This document shows, piece by piece, positions 25,524 to 34,549 of a stretch of 64,000 nt of DNA. Each line of letters opens with the position of its first letter. The stretch's first letter is position 1. A program made the position numbers and the translations under genes. The notes beneath the pieces are model-generated. The model searched no databases. It was not told where the DNA came from and was given only the letters and a program-made list of their open reading frames with translations. The DNA is taken from NCBI GenBank assembly GCA_030583905.1, contig CP129481.1, forward strand, positions 3,316,136 through 3,380,135, read 5' to 3'. Source of the stretch: Anaerolineales bacterium (GTDB lineage Bacteria; Chloroflexota; Anaerolineae; Anaerolineales; Villigracilaceae).

Positions 25524-26443
25524 GAGTTTCGCATGGACTCCACGGCTTCATGCAACCCATCCACCAAAGAGACTTGCGGTTTGAATCCGAGGGCATCCAT
25601 GATCTTCTTAGGCGTGCCAATGGAACGGTAGATATCACCCGGGCGCGGGTCCGCATGGACATGCTTGGGCGCATTCGGAAAGATCTCGTACAGGATATCG
25701 AGCAAATCCAAAAGCCGGGTCTCGACTCCCGTACAAACATTGAAAATCTGCCCCGGCGCAGCGGGATGTTCGGATGCAAGTAAATTCGCCTGCACCACAT
25801 CGCGCACATTGACCAAGTCGCGGCTCTGACCGCCGTCGCCAAAGATGGTGATCGGCTTGTCATCTAACATGCGGCGGATGAAGATCGGCACGGCGGCGGC
25901 GTACATCGAGTCAGGTCGCTGGCGCGGACCGTACACATTGAAATACCGCAGTGCAACCACTTCCAAACCGAACTGCCCCGTGAACAATTCCGCGTAGAGT
26001 TCATCCACCCGTTTGGAGACGGCGTAGGGCGATAATTGACGAAGCGGCGTATCCTCCGAAAGCGGATAAGCCTCCGAGTCGCCATATACCGCCGCGCTGG
26101 ATGCGACGACCACGCGCCTCACCCCTGCCCTGCGAGCGGATTCGAACAACCCAGACGTCCCCGTCACGTTGACATCGAAACATTCCTGCGGCTTCTCCAT
26201 GGATTCGGGAACCGAGACAAACGCCGCCTCGTGAAAGACAACATCCATGCCTTTGACAGCCTGCGCGACCGCATCCGCATCGCGCAGATCGCCCTCGACG
26301 ATCTCCACATCCAAACCGTGAAGGTTCTCGTGCTTTCCCGAAGAAAAATTGTCGAAAACACGGACAGAATGTCCGCGCTCCAAAAGTTCACGCGAAATAT
26401 GCGAGCCGATAAAACCGGCTCCGCCAGTGACCAAATATCTCAT
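25514..26443 (-). CDS. NAD-dependent epimerase/dehydratase (UDP-glucose 4-epimerase-like)
   Basis: The 309-residue short-chain dehydrogenase has the NAD motif TGGAGFIGSH (6-15), Ser116 in VVASSAAVYG and the catalytic pair Tyr140/Lys144 (SPYAVSKR). YFNVYGPRQRPDSMYAAAVP and GDIYRSIGTPKK are typical for UDP-hexose or UDP-uronate epimerases. It likely supplies a sugar donor for the polysaccharide cluster. The last residues (SGV-stop) come from a dispersed repeat. The start is 3 bases from the end of the sugar transferase gene. Confidence 0.9.
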   Translation of the reverse strand: MRYLVTGGAGFIGSHISRELLERGHSVRVFDNFSSGKHENLHGLDVEIVEGDLRDADAVAQAVKGMDVVFHEAAFVSVPESMEKPQECFDVNVTGTSGLFESARRAGVRRVVVASSAAVYGDSEAYPLSEDTPLRQLSPYAVSKRVDELYAELFTGQFGLEVVALRYFNVYGPRQRPDSMYAAAVPIFIRRMLDDKPITIFGDGGQSRDLVNVRDVVQANLLASEHPAAPGQIFNVCTGVETRLLDLLDILYEIFPNAPKHVHADPRPGDIYRSIGTPKKIMDALGFKPQVSLVDGLHEAVESMRNSGV

Positions 26444-26446
26444 AAG

Positions 26447-27889
26447 TTATCTCCCGGTCCTCCGTAATACAGTACCGATCGTCCGCAGCACGATGCTAAA
26501 ATCCATGCTGAGTGTACGGTGTTTGATATAGTAAAGATCATACTCGAGCTTGACGATCGTCTCCTTGACCGTAGCGACATATCCATAATTGATCTGCGCC
26601 CAGCCGGTGAGACCGGGCTTTACCAATAGCCTAGCCCGATAAAATGGGATCTGCCTCTGATACTCCGCCACCAACTCCGGGCGCTCCGCGCGCGGACCAA
26701 CCATACTCATCTCGCCGCGCAGCACGCTCAAAAATTGCGGCGTCTCATCCAAACGTGTGCGGCGCAGGAAATTCCCGACCCTCGTCACACGCGGATCGTT
26801 CTCGAGCGCGACCTTCGGCTCCCCATTCGCTTCCGCGTCCTGCTTCATGGTGCGGAATTTCAGGATGTTAAAGGTCTTTGCTCCCTTGCCCAAACGCGGC
26901 TGGGAATAAAAGACGGGAAATCCGGTTTCGATAATGATGGCAAGCGACACCAGGGGAAAAAGCAATAGAAAGATCAACGTCCCTGCAATGCCGCCGACGA
27001 TGTCCATCAAACGCTTGAACAGTTCATACGCGCCGCTGACGCGCACCTGATCCACGAAGGAACGGATCACCCAGTCCGCTTCGAGATGTTCGATCGGCAC
27101 ACGCTGGGTCAGTTCTTCGTACATGATCGGCATGCGCATCACTTCCACGCCGCTCTCCTGAACATCCAAAATGGTCTGGAACGTTTCACCTTTGATCTCG
27201 CCGTTGATTGCCACCACCACATCCGAGATGCGGTAATCTTCCACAATGTCGAGCAGATGTTCGCTGTCGCCCAACACGGCAAACCCATTATAGGATTTTC
27301 CCCTCTTGGCGGGGTCATCATCGATGAAGCCGATCAGCAGGAATGGCGGCGGATTGATCTTGCGGTACACGTCCGCAAGGGAGCGTCCCGCCTTGCCTGC
27401 GCCCACGAACAGGACGCGGCGCATCAAACCGGATGAGGTGTAGAGTCGGATATAGATGGCGCGCCAGATCAAAGTCAGGATGGAGGCGAGCACAAGGAAG
27501 GCTCCCACGGCGATACGCGGGAGCGAATTCGGTTCTTCGATGAAGATGAACAGCAGGGAGTATCCAAGCAGCCCCACAATGGGAGCGACTGCGATCCCGC
27601 GCAATGTCCTGAGCCAGTTGGCGGCGGCGTGCGGATCGTACGAATCCACCATCAACACCAGCCACACCAGCGGCAGGATGTAAAACCATAAGGGGACTTC
27701 CACCTGAATCAGGCGCTCCGCCCTGCCGGGCGATATACCACTCTCGATCAGGCGGTAGAGCGAATATTGATACCAAAAAAAGATCGCGCCCGCCGTTGCG
27801 CCCACGGAAGCGATAAAATCGCCCAGCAACAAAATAAAACGCTGTTCGCCGGGTCGTAATCGCAGGGAAGGTCTGTAAATATCAGCCAT
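26447..27889 (-). CDS. polyprenyl-phosphate sugar-1-phosphate transferase (exopolysaccharide initiating)
   Basis: The 480-residue protein has four to five N-terminal transmembrane helices (20-40, 65-85, 100-135), a nucleotide-binding-like middle domain (VLFVGAGKAGRSLADVY) and the C-terminal bacterial sugar transferase domain: one reentrant helix near 295-315, FNILKFRTMKQDA, LRRTRLDETPQFLSVLRGEM and VKPGLTGWAQINYGY. It attaches the first sugar phosphate to undecaprenyl phosphate. Ends and starts overlap or nearly touch both neighbours (8 bases with the GT2 gene). Confidence 0.94.
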   Translation of the reverse strand: MADIYRPSLRLRPGEQRFILLLGDFIASVGATAGAIFFWYQYSLYRLIESGISPGRAERLIQVEVPLWFYILPLVWLVLMVDSYDPHAAANWLRTLRGIAVAPIVGLLGYSLLFIFIEEPNSLPRIAVGAFLVLASILTLIWRAIYIRLYTSSGLMRRVLFVGAGKAGRSLADVYRKINPPPFLLIGFIDDDPAKRGKSYNGFAVLGDSEHLLDIVEDYRISDVVVAINGEIKGETFQTILDVQESGVEVMRMPIMYEELTQRVPIEHLEADWVIRSFVDQVRVSGAYELFKRLMDIVGGIAGTLIFLLLFPLVSLAIIIETGFPVFYSQPRLGKGAKTFNILKFRTMKQDAEANGEPKVALENDPRVTRVGNFLRRTRLDETPQFLSVLRGEMSMVGPRAERPELVAEYQRQIPFYRARLLVKPGLTGWAQINYGYVATVKETIVKLEYDLYYIKHRTLSMDFSIVLRTIGTVLRRTGR

Positions 27890-28892
27890 TTTTCTTCAAT
27901 GAATTCACAATGCCGCTCCATAAAAAGCCTGAACCCCACGCAAAGTGCATGGTGGAAATCGCGAGCGGCAATCCCCACAAAAGATATCCTTTCTTTTTCA
28001 CAAGTGCCAGTTTAAACCCAGCCGTCCCCAACACACCAAAATAAACCAATAATTGCAATAAAAGGAGCCAGCCAAAAAAACTCCGCCATAAGGATAACAC
28101 AATCAGCGCGAGCAGGCTGAGCACAAAAACCGGCGGAAGCGCCTGCCGCCAGCGTAGCGTGTGCGGGTAGCGCTTCAGCATTTTGAGTTTCCAAAATCCA
28201 TAACGCCAATATTGCGCCGCCAGCGCGCCAAGCGTACTGCGCGAAAAATAAACCGTGCGGATGGACGGATCCAGCCAGACCGTCCCCCCCGCCTCGCGCA
28301 CGCGCGTGTTGAACTCGTAATCCTCGTTCGAGAGCAAGGTCTCATCGAACATGCCAATTTTTTCGACCAGTTCACGTCGAAACGACCCGAACGGAACCGT
28401 ATCCACCGCGCCTTCCTGCGCACCAACACGATAGGATGCATCCCCCGCCCCCAGCGGATGCGCCGCCGCGAACGAGATCGCATCCGCGATCCATGTTTCC
28501 GCGCCGGGTCGGATATCCCACACGCCGCCCACGTTCTCGCCCTTCCCCGCCTGATGCGCCGCCACGCACCGTTCCACATATTCCGGGATCGGCATGGAGT
28601 GGGCATCCAAACGGACGATGATCCCGCCTCGCGACTCCCGAATTGCCTGATTCAAACCAGATGGGATCGTCCTCGCTGTGTTATCCACCACCCGCACGGA
28701 CAGATGCGCATGTTCCCGCTGGAACGCCGCGATCACATCCCGCGTCCGGTCCGTGGACATGCCGTCTGAGATCACCACCTCCATCTTCCCACGCGGATAC
28801 GTCTGCGCGAGAACAGCATCCAGCAATTTGCGGATGGTGGCTTCCTCGTTATAACAAGGCACAATAATGGAGACAAACGGCAGATCAGACAT
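27882..28892 (-). CDS. glycosyltransferase family 2, ExoA-like
   Basis: The 336-residue protein has the GT-A start VSIIVPCYNEEATIRKLL, the donor Asp in ISDGMSTDRT, the D-x-H/D-x-D-like motif in VRLDAHSMP, and LSNEDYEFNTRVREAGG for the base residue. Two or three hydrophobic helices in the C-terminal part (about 255-330) tie it to the membrane, as in ExoA/SuccA-type enzymes. It extends the lipid-linked sugar chain begun by the sugar transferase encoded directly downstream. Confidence 0.92.
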   Translation of the reverse strand: MSDLPFVSIIVPCYNEEATIRKLLDAVLAQTYPRGKMEVVISDGMSTDRTRDVIAAFQREHAHLSVRVVDNTARTIPSGLNQAIRESRGGIIVRLDAHSMPIPEYVERCVAAHQAGKGENVGGVWDIRPGAETWIADAISFAAAHPLGAGDASYRVGAQEGAVDTVPFGSFRRELVEKIGMFDETLLSNEDYEFNTRVREAGGTVWLDPSIRTVYFSRSTLGALAAQYWRYGFWKLKMLKRYPHTLRWRQALPPVFVLSLLALIVLSLWRSFFGWLLLLQLLVYFGVLGTAGFKLALVKKKGYLLWGLPLAISTMHFAWGSGFLWSGIVNSLKKNG

Positions 28893-28912
28893 TCCTGTAC
28901 GTTACGCAAGTA

Positions 28913-28938
28913 CTCGCCGCCAAACGAACGGCGGCGAG
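28913..28938. other. hairpin between ridA and the GT2 gene
   Basis: CTCGCCGCC, loop AAACGAAC, GGCGGCGAG. No T run follows on either strand, so it is a strong hairpin but not a classical terminator; it may still end or slow transcription after ridA. Confidence 0.45.
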
Positions 28939-28967
28939 ACGCTCAAAGTGAAAAACAAAGGATGAGA

Positions 28968-29351
28968 TTAAGAAATCAGCGCAACAGCTTCGATCTCGAC
29001 CAGTCCGCCTTTGGGCAAACCGGCAACGGCAACCGTACTACGCGCAGGCGGATTCTCGCCAAAGAACTCGGCATAGACCGCATTCATCTTGGGGAAATCG
29101 CTCATATCCTGCAAAAAGACCAGCGTCTTCACCACATGTGAGAGATCTGTGCCCGCCGCCTCCAGCACGTTGCGGAGATTCGTCAGCACCTGGCGAGTCT
29201 GCTCCTCCACGCCGCCGGGGATCAACTCCATCGTAGCGGGGTCGAGAGCGATCTGACCTGCTGTGAAAACCATTGAATCTGTGCGAACCGCCTGCGAATA
29301 GGGACCAATTGCCTTGGGGGCATTGTCCGTTTGAACAATCGTCTTATTCAT
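28968..29351 (-). CDS. ridA: RidA family imine/enamine deaminase
   Basis: The 127-residue protein is a canonical YjgF/RidA: KAIGPYSQAV near the N terminus, NLRNVLEAAGTDLSHVVKT in the middle and the substrate Arg in PPARSTVAVAGLPKGGLVEIEAVA. RidA hydrolyses reactive 2-aminoacrylate and related imines made by PLP enzymes such as threonine dehydratase and cysteine desulfhydrase. The ATG is preceded by AGAGGCAGG. It is a single gene between two sets; the desulfhydrase at 20 kb is a possible metabolic link only. Confidence 0.95.
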   Translation of the reverse strand: MNKTIVQTDNAPKAIGPYSQAVRTDSMVFTAGQIALDPATMELIPGGVEEQTRQVLTNLRNVLEAAGTDLSHVVKTLVFLQDMSDFPKMNAVYAEFFGENPPARSTVAVAGLPKGGLVEIEAVALIS

Positions 29352-29413
29352 GATACCTGCCTCTTCTTTATATTTGAAAGCCCTTTATTTTAATACAAAA
29401 ACAGCCCAAAAAC

Positions 29414-31096
29414 CTATGGCGCGGACGGAAGGACAATTGGCGTTAATGTGACCGTCGGCACGGGAATCGGCGTCGGCGCAAGCGGAATCCAACCGCTATG
29501 GAAGAAATATTCCGAGAGGAACGCCGTGCGTTCGCGTTCATTCATCGGACGCGGACGGGAGAAATCCTCCAGTATCGCGGTCAACAATTCCACGCCGAGA
29601 TATTTTCCATCGTAAAAAACGTGGCGGTCGATGAACTCGCGGCGCGTCCCGTCAATCACCTGTCCGTTTGGAAGCTCGTAGGTCATTTGATCGAAGAACA
29701 AATTTCCCAGCCCGTAGTGAATGAACGCATCCCCGCGGAATTCCATCAAATGTGGGAAGTGCGCCTGACTACCGCTGACAATGACCGCGCCTGCATCCGC
29801 CACAGTATGAAAATCGAATTCATGCGCATAACACGGACCGGAGTGATAGCACTCTTCATGCTGGAAAGTGAAGATCACCATATATCCCTGCGATTTCACC
29901 GACTTGACCTGTTCGGTAAAGAATTTCATGTCGCCGCAATCCGCCGCGCCGGGGCGAATATCCGTTGCCTTCACAAAATCATAGGAACGCTTTCCGTTGC
30001 AACCCATGAACGCGATCTTATTGCCGTTCACTTCCATCAGGACGGGCAAGCGCGCCTCTTCCGCATTTGCGCCGCCACCGTAATACGGAATAGTATTCTG
30101 CCGATAGATCTCCAACGTGCCAAGCATCGCCTGTGTGCCGCGGTCTGCAAAATGGTCGCCGGTCAATTCCACAATATCCGTGCCAACGTATTCCAGCAAT
30201 TCAAAATATTTCGGGTCACTGCATAGGATGAAATTCTTATGCCCCGGTTCCGGGAACGGACAATTCGGGTCGAACGGCACTTCATTACTGATATGAGCCA
30301 CATCCGCGTTAAACAGCCAATCACGGATCAACTCGCCGGGGCGCGTTACGCCCTTGGTCTCCATCGTAAACGCCGTCGCGCGCACCAGCGCAGTCACACC
30401 GGTCAAGACTACAGTCGCCAGTTTTGATTCATCGCGGTTGGAGGCAGGCAGTTCAAAATCCCTTCCGCTCAATCCAAAAGTCACCTTCAACGGATAGGTT
30501 TCCACATCAAATTCTTTGCGGATGGGAGATTGACCGTCCACGCTCAAGACCTTCCATTTCGGCTGGATCTCTTCAAACGGGATGATCGCCCAACTGGACA
30601 TTTCGCTCCACGCTTCATCCAATACTCCATCGGATGGAACGCTTCTCACTGCGCCGAAAGCTGGTTCACCCCATTGAGCCGTCAACGCCCTCAGCGTGGA
30701 CTCTGCCATGAGTAAACTGCGACCAGCCAAAAGTCCGTTTGAAGCGCCTTTCCACACGGACATCAAATCTTCAAAGGGCACATCATCCGTCACCGTTGGG
30801 AACGGCGCAACGAGGGCGTAGATCCAAATGGAACCTGAATCTGACACATCCAATTGCTTCGTGGAAAAATCGATGCTGCTGACAAGCGGAATGCCTGACG
30901 ACTTGGCGATCCCCCGCAGCACATCCGGCACGGCGGGGCTGACCCACAACGCATCCGGCACCGGCGTGGATGTGGCGGTTAGCGTGGATGTTGGGAGCGG
31001 CGTGGGCGGAGGGGTTGGCGTAACTGGAATTTCCGTTGCAGGAACGCACGCCGCGAGAATGGCGATACAGACAAGTATTGCAAAAAGTTTTTTCAT
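29414..31096 (-). CDS. CapA family lipoprotein (copy 1)
   Basis: The 560-residue protein has a lipoprotein signal (lipobox LAAC, Cys17), a Pro/Thr-rich linker, about 200 residues of substrate-binding-protein-like sequence and a C-terminal CapA domain (from about 230: TLVLTGVTALVRAT, NEVPFDPNC, DIVELTGDHFADRG, NKIAFMGCNGK, FTFQHEECYHSGP, SGSQAHFPHLMEF). CapA domains have a metallophosphatase-like fold and occur in poly-gamma-glutamate capsule export; their chemical role is unresolved. The gene follows its paralogue with no gap (TAG then ATG). Confidence 0.88.
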   Translation of the reverse strand: MKKLFAILVCIAILAACVPATEIPVTPTPPPTPLPTSTLTATSTPVPDALWVSPAVPDVLRGIAKSSGIPLVSSIDFSTKQLDVSDSGSIWIYALVAPFPTVTDDVPFEDLMSVWKGASNGLLAGRSLLMAESTLRALTAQWGEPAFGAVRSVPSDGVLDEAWSEMSSWAIIPFEEIQPKWKVLSVDGQSPIRKEFDVETYPLKVTFGLSGRDFELPASNRDESKLATVVLTGVTALVRATAFTMETKGVTRPGELIRDWLFNADVAHISNEVPFDPNCPFPEPGHKNFILCSDPKYFELLEYVGTDIVELTGDHFADRGTQAMLGTLEIYRQNTIPYYGGGANAEEARLPVLMEVNGNKIAFMGCNGKRSYDFVKATDIRPGAADCGDMKFFTEQVKSVKSQGYMVIFTFQHEECYHSGPCYAHEFDFHTVADAGAVIVSGSQAHFPHLMEFRGDAFIHYGLGNLFFDQMTYELPNGQVIDGTRREFIDRHVFYDGKYLGVELLTAILEDFSRPRPMNERERTAFLSEYFFHSGWIPLAPTPIPVPTVTLTPIVLPSAP

Positions 31097-32806
31097 CTAT
31101 GGACCAGCCTGCTGGAAATTCCAGCCGCTCAGGGAAAAATATTCTCTTAAGAAATTTTCGCGTTCAAGTTCGGTCATCAACCACGGGCGGGCATAATCCT
31201 GCAAGTAGGTTGCGATCAACTCGACGCCGAGATAGCGACCATCATAAAATACATGGCGGGTGACAAAGCCTTTTTGCCGGATATCGCTACCCGCATAATT
31301 GAATTGATCGAAGAACAGGTTGCCCAAGCCGTAATGGATGAACGCGTCGGCGTGGAAGTCCATCACCTGCGGCACATGCGCCTGACTCCCGCTCACGACC
31401 ACCGCACCGGCATCCGCCATTGTGCGAAAGTCCGCCACCTGCTGTGGAGGCGCTGTTGCTGTGTCGTATTCATAATGCTGGAAAGTGGAGATCGGCAAAT
31501 ATCCCTGTGAGCGATAATCCGCGATCTGCGCGGTGATGTAATCGAAATCACAAGGAACGGCGCCGGGGATCGTCTCCGTAGCCGTCGGGAATCCCGCTTT
31601 TCGATTACAGCCGATGAACATCAACTTGTTGCCATTGATTTCAAGAAGCAGGGGCTTGCGCCCATCCTCCACATTCAAGCCGCCGCCATAATAACGCAGG
31701 TTATTCTGTTCGTAAACTTCGATGGTCTCATACATCGCCTGGATGCCGTAATCGGCAAAATGGTCGCCTGAAAGCTCGATCACGTCCGTGCCGATGTCAA
31801 GCAGAAGCTCGATATAGCGAGGCGAACTGCAAAAGCGCAAATCCTGCTGAACGGGGTTTGGCGTTGGACAACCACTGTAGAACGGGACTTCATTGTTAAT
31901 GTGCATGATGTCCGCTTCAAGGAAGATATCACGCACCAGATTGCCCGGATAAAGGATGCCGCGTCGTTCCATCGTGGCGGCGGTGGCGCGGACTAAAGCC
32001 GTAACTCCCGTCAGGATGACGGTTGCCAATTTGTCCGCTTGGCGGTTTTGGAATGAGAACGAGAGCGGACATTCATGCGAACATATCAGTTCATAGTGTG
32101 CAATCAACGGATAACTTGACGAGTCAAATCCCTTTTGGATCGGGGATTGACCGTCGATCATCAAAACCTTCCATTTCGGCTCTATCGCTTCGAACGGGAT
32201 GATCGCCCACGCGGGCATTTGAGTCCATGCGGTGTCGAGCAATTGATCGGCTGGGAGGATTCGCACCGCGTCAGGGGCTGGTTCACCCCATAACGCGGAG
32301 AACGTCTCCAGCGTGGATTCATCCATCAGCAACGGGATTCCGCTGAACGATCCCGAAGATGAAGCGTTCCAAGCGGATCGCAGGTCTTGAGATGTGACGC
32401 CATCCACAACCGTAGGGAATGGCGCAACGAGCGCAAACGTCCACGTAAAATCGGCTTGACCATCCGCTTGATGCACGTCAAGAAAAATATTGGTTGATGC
32501 GCGATCAGATGTGAGATGAAATCCCCGCTCGGAAAACATTTCGCGCAGCAATAGCGGAATGGATGGACTCGCCCACACAAGCGGCGCGCCACTTGTGACT
32601 TCTGTCGGTTCAGGGAGTTGAACAGTTAGCGACTCCGTCGGCACCGGTTCGGGGGAAGCGAATGTTTCCAACATGATGGGCAGTACAGGCGTCGGTGGAA
32701 GCGCCGTTCCCCACAGAGACTCCTGACAGGCTGATAGCAAAAGAACGCCGGCGAGGAGAAGTTGAACTCTCCCCGCGCGTCCGAAATATCGAATTCGTTT
32801 ACTCAT
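31097..32806 (-). CDS. CapA family lipoprotein (copy 2)
   Basis: The 569-residue protein has a signal peptide with lipobox LSAC (about residue 26), a Pro/Thr-rich linker and the same two-part layout as copy 1. In the CapA domain the matching motifs are ILTGVTALVRATAATM, NEVPFYSGC, VIELSGDHFADYG, NKLMFIGCNRK, STFQHYEYD and SGSQAHVPQVMDF. The family metal-site residues (Asp/His in GDHF, His in FQH and SQAH) are kept in both copies, so both may be active. Overlapping order and near-identical size point to a recent tandem duplication followed by divergence. Confidence 0.88.
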   Translation of the reverse strand: MSKRIRYFGRAGRVQLLLAGVLLLSACQESLWGTALPPTPVLPIMLETFASPEPVPTESLTVQLPEPTEVTSGAPLVWASPSIPLLLREMFSERGFHLTSDRASTNIFLDVHQADGQADFTWTFALVAPFPTVVDGVTSQDLRSAWNASSSGSFSGIPLLMDESTLETFSALWGEPAPDAVRILPADQLLDTAWTQMPAWAIIPFEAIEPKWKVLMIDGQSPIQKGFDSSSYPLIAHYELICSHECPLSFSFQNRQADKLATVILTGVTALVRATAATMERRGILYPGNLVRDIFLEADIMHINNEVPFYSGCPTPNPVQQDLRFCSSPRYIELLLDIGTDVIELSGDHFADYGIQAMYETIEVYEQNNLRYYGGGLNVEDGRKPLLLEINGNKLMFIGCNRKAGFPTATETIPGAVPCDFDYITAQIADYRSQGYLPISTFQHYEYDTATAPPQQVADFRTMADAGAVVVSGSQAHVPQVMDFHADAFIHYGLGNLFFDQFNYAGSDIRQKGFVTRHVFYDGRYLGVELIATYLQDYARPWLMTELERENFLREYFSLSGWNFQQAGP

Positions 32807-32817
32807 TCCTTGAAAAT

Positions 32818-33930
32818 TTATCCGGCTTTCAATTCCAATGTTGCCAGAGAAAACTCGCGCAGCGCGTCGTCATCGATCGTCACACCCAGCCCAACTCCGT
32901 TCGGAACATCGATGGTCGAATCAGGATTCAACAAAAAACGCTCATGCGTAATGTCGCGTTGATAATAGCGATCCGATGCGGAGACATCACCCGGCAGCGT
33001 GAAATTCGGCAAAGACGCCAACGCCAAATTCGACGCACGCCCGATGCCCGTCTCCAACATGCCGCCGCACCAGACAGGCATTTCACTCTGCTGGCACAGG
33101 TCATGCACCATCACGCCCTGGCTCAATCCACCCAGCCTGCCCGCTTTGATGTTGATGATCTTGCACGCCTTCATCTCGATCGCATATCGCGCATGGCGCG
33201 GCGAAACGATACTTTCGTCAAGACACACTGGCGTTGCAAATTGCTCCTGAAATTTATGGTGATCCCAAATATCATCCTCGAACAGCGGCTGTTCGATCAA
33301 CAGCAAATTCAGATCATCCAGCGGCTTGAGACGCGGCGCATCTTCCATCGAATAGGCAGAGTTCGCATCCACCTGCAAACGCAAGTTTGGAAATTCCCTG
33401 CGAACGGCGGATGCATCTTCGACATCCCTGCCCGGTTTGATCTTGATCTTCACCCGCGCATAACCTTGACCTACATACTCCGCCGCGCTTCGCACCAAAC
33501 GTTGAGCGGATTCCTGAATCCCGATCGAGACACCCACTTCGATCTTTTCCCGCGTCCCGCCGAATAATTCACGCAGTGATTTATTTTCGTGCTTGCCAAG
33601 CAGATCCCAGATCGCCATCTCCACGCCCGCCTTGGCGAGATGATGTCCGCGAATGCCTGAGACGCGGGATTGAAAATCAAGCGCATCACTTACATTGTTC
33701 CCCAAAAGCAACGGCGCGATGAAATCCTTGAGCACATGCATGGACGTGCCAACAGTTTCATAGCTGTATCCCGGGTCACGCGAAGCGACGCATTCCCCCC
33801 AACCAGTCAACCCTTCCGAACGGAGTTCGATAATGACGCACTGACGCGTCGTTTCCCGCCCGAATGACGTTTCGAACGACGAGACAAGCGGCATGGAAAT
33901 ATGATGCAGGGTTATGGATTCGATTTTCAT
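32818..33930 (-). CDS. enolase-superfamily o-succinylbenzoate synthase / N-acylamino acid racemase-like
   Basis: The 370-residue protein has the muconate-lactonising subgroup catalytic set: the K-x-K motif in VKIKIKPGRD, metal ligands Asp in VDANSAYS, Glu in LLIEQPLF and Asp in CLDESIVS, and Lys in INIKAGRLGG. It fits the MenC/OSBS group, which dehydrates SHCHC to o-succinylbenzoate for menaquinone, and which often also racemises N-acyl amino acids. No other men genes are near, so the racemase role cannot be excluded. It lies 11 bases before the CapA pair and could be transcribed with them. Confidence 0.87.
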   Translation of the reverse strand: MKIESITLHHISMPLVSSFETSFGRETTRQCVIIELRSEGLTGWGECVASRDPGYSYETVGTSMHVLKDFIAPLLLGNNVSDALDFQSRVSGIRGHHLAKAGVEMAIWDLLGKHENKSLRELFGGTREKIEVGVSIGIQESAQRLVRSAAEYVGQGYARVKIKIKPGRDVEDASAVRREFPNLRLQVDANSAYSMEDAPRLKPLDDLNLLLIEQPLFEDDIWDHHKFQEQFATPVCLDESIVSPRHARYAIEMKACKIINIKAGRLGGLSQGVMVHDLCQQSEMPVWCGGMLETGIGRASNLALASLPNFTLPGDVSASDRYYQRDITHERFLLNPDSTIDVPNGVGLGVTIDDDALREFSLATLELKAG

Positions 33931-33945
33931 GTGTTCTCATTAAAT

Positions 33946-33978
33946 AATCCCTAAAGGTCTTCAAGACCTTTAGGGATT
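33946..33978. terminator. hairpin terminator after the zinc-ribbon gene
   Basis: AATCCCTAAAGGTC, loop TTCAA, GACCTTTAGGGATT. A 14-base-pair stem with AT-rich flanks; weak T run (ATTATTTA) on the minus strand. The AAGGTC...GACCTT core resembles the terminator at 52464-52496. Confidence 0.6.
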
Positions 33979-33985
33979 GATATTC

Positions 33986-34513
33986 TTATTCTACTGTCTT
34001 CTCAACTGTCTTCTCATCTTGTTCTTCGGTCACGCCGCGCAGGACATCGTCCAAGCTGGTGGATTCGAGTCTCACACCGGGCGCGGGTGTGCCGCAATAC
34101 GGGCAGATATTCCACGGCAGTTCCATGAACTTCGAACAATTATGGCAAGTCTTCTTTAGCTTGGTATGGCAGTTCGGACAAACCTGCCAATCTTCCTTGA
34201 CGCGACGCTCACATCCCGGACAAAGCGGAAGGTCTTCCAATGCCTGCAACAACGCCTCTTCTTCCAGCGTGCGCTGATATTCCTCTTCCAATGTCCGCGG
34301 CGGACGAAGGATGAGATATACCAGTACGCCGGGCAGGTTCAAGACAGCGACAAGGAGCGCCGCCAACGTCTGCACCAACGGGTCGCGGGCGCGCGCGCGG
34401 ATGTCGCGATACGTCCACACCACGAGGCTGATCCACAACGCGGCAAGGAAGGCGCCGCCGAAGGCGGTCAGAACGAGGGTTAGACTGCTGAGAAAAACGG
34501 GATCAAAGGTCAT
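33986..34513 (-). CDS. membrane protein with double zinc ribbon
   Basis: The 175-residue protein has two N-terminal hydrophobic segments (about 12-34 and 45-65) and a C-terminal double zinc ribbon with four C-x2-C pairs (LCPGCERR, VCPNCHTK, TCHNCSK, ICPYCGTP, residues about 97-150). Such DZANK-type proteins are common and functionally undefined; the cytosolic ribbons may bind partners or RNA. The tail is Glu/Thr-rich. Confidence 0.85.
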   Translation of the reverse strand: MTFDPVFLSSLTLVLTAFGGAFLAALWISLVVWTYRDIRARARDPLVQTLAALLVAVLNLPGVLVYLILRPPRTLEEEYQRTLEEEALLQALEDLPLCPGCERRVKEDWQVCPNCHTKLKKTCHNCSKFMELPWNICPYCGTPAPGVRLESTSLDDVLRGVTEEQDEKTVEKTVE

Positions 34514-34549
34514 AAGAACTCCGAATGCGCTTTGATTTTATCATGCGTG

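Noticed and set aside
28913..28938. Rho-independent terminator after ridA
   Set aside because: The stem is strong but no T run follows on either strand; listed only as a hairpin.
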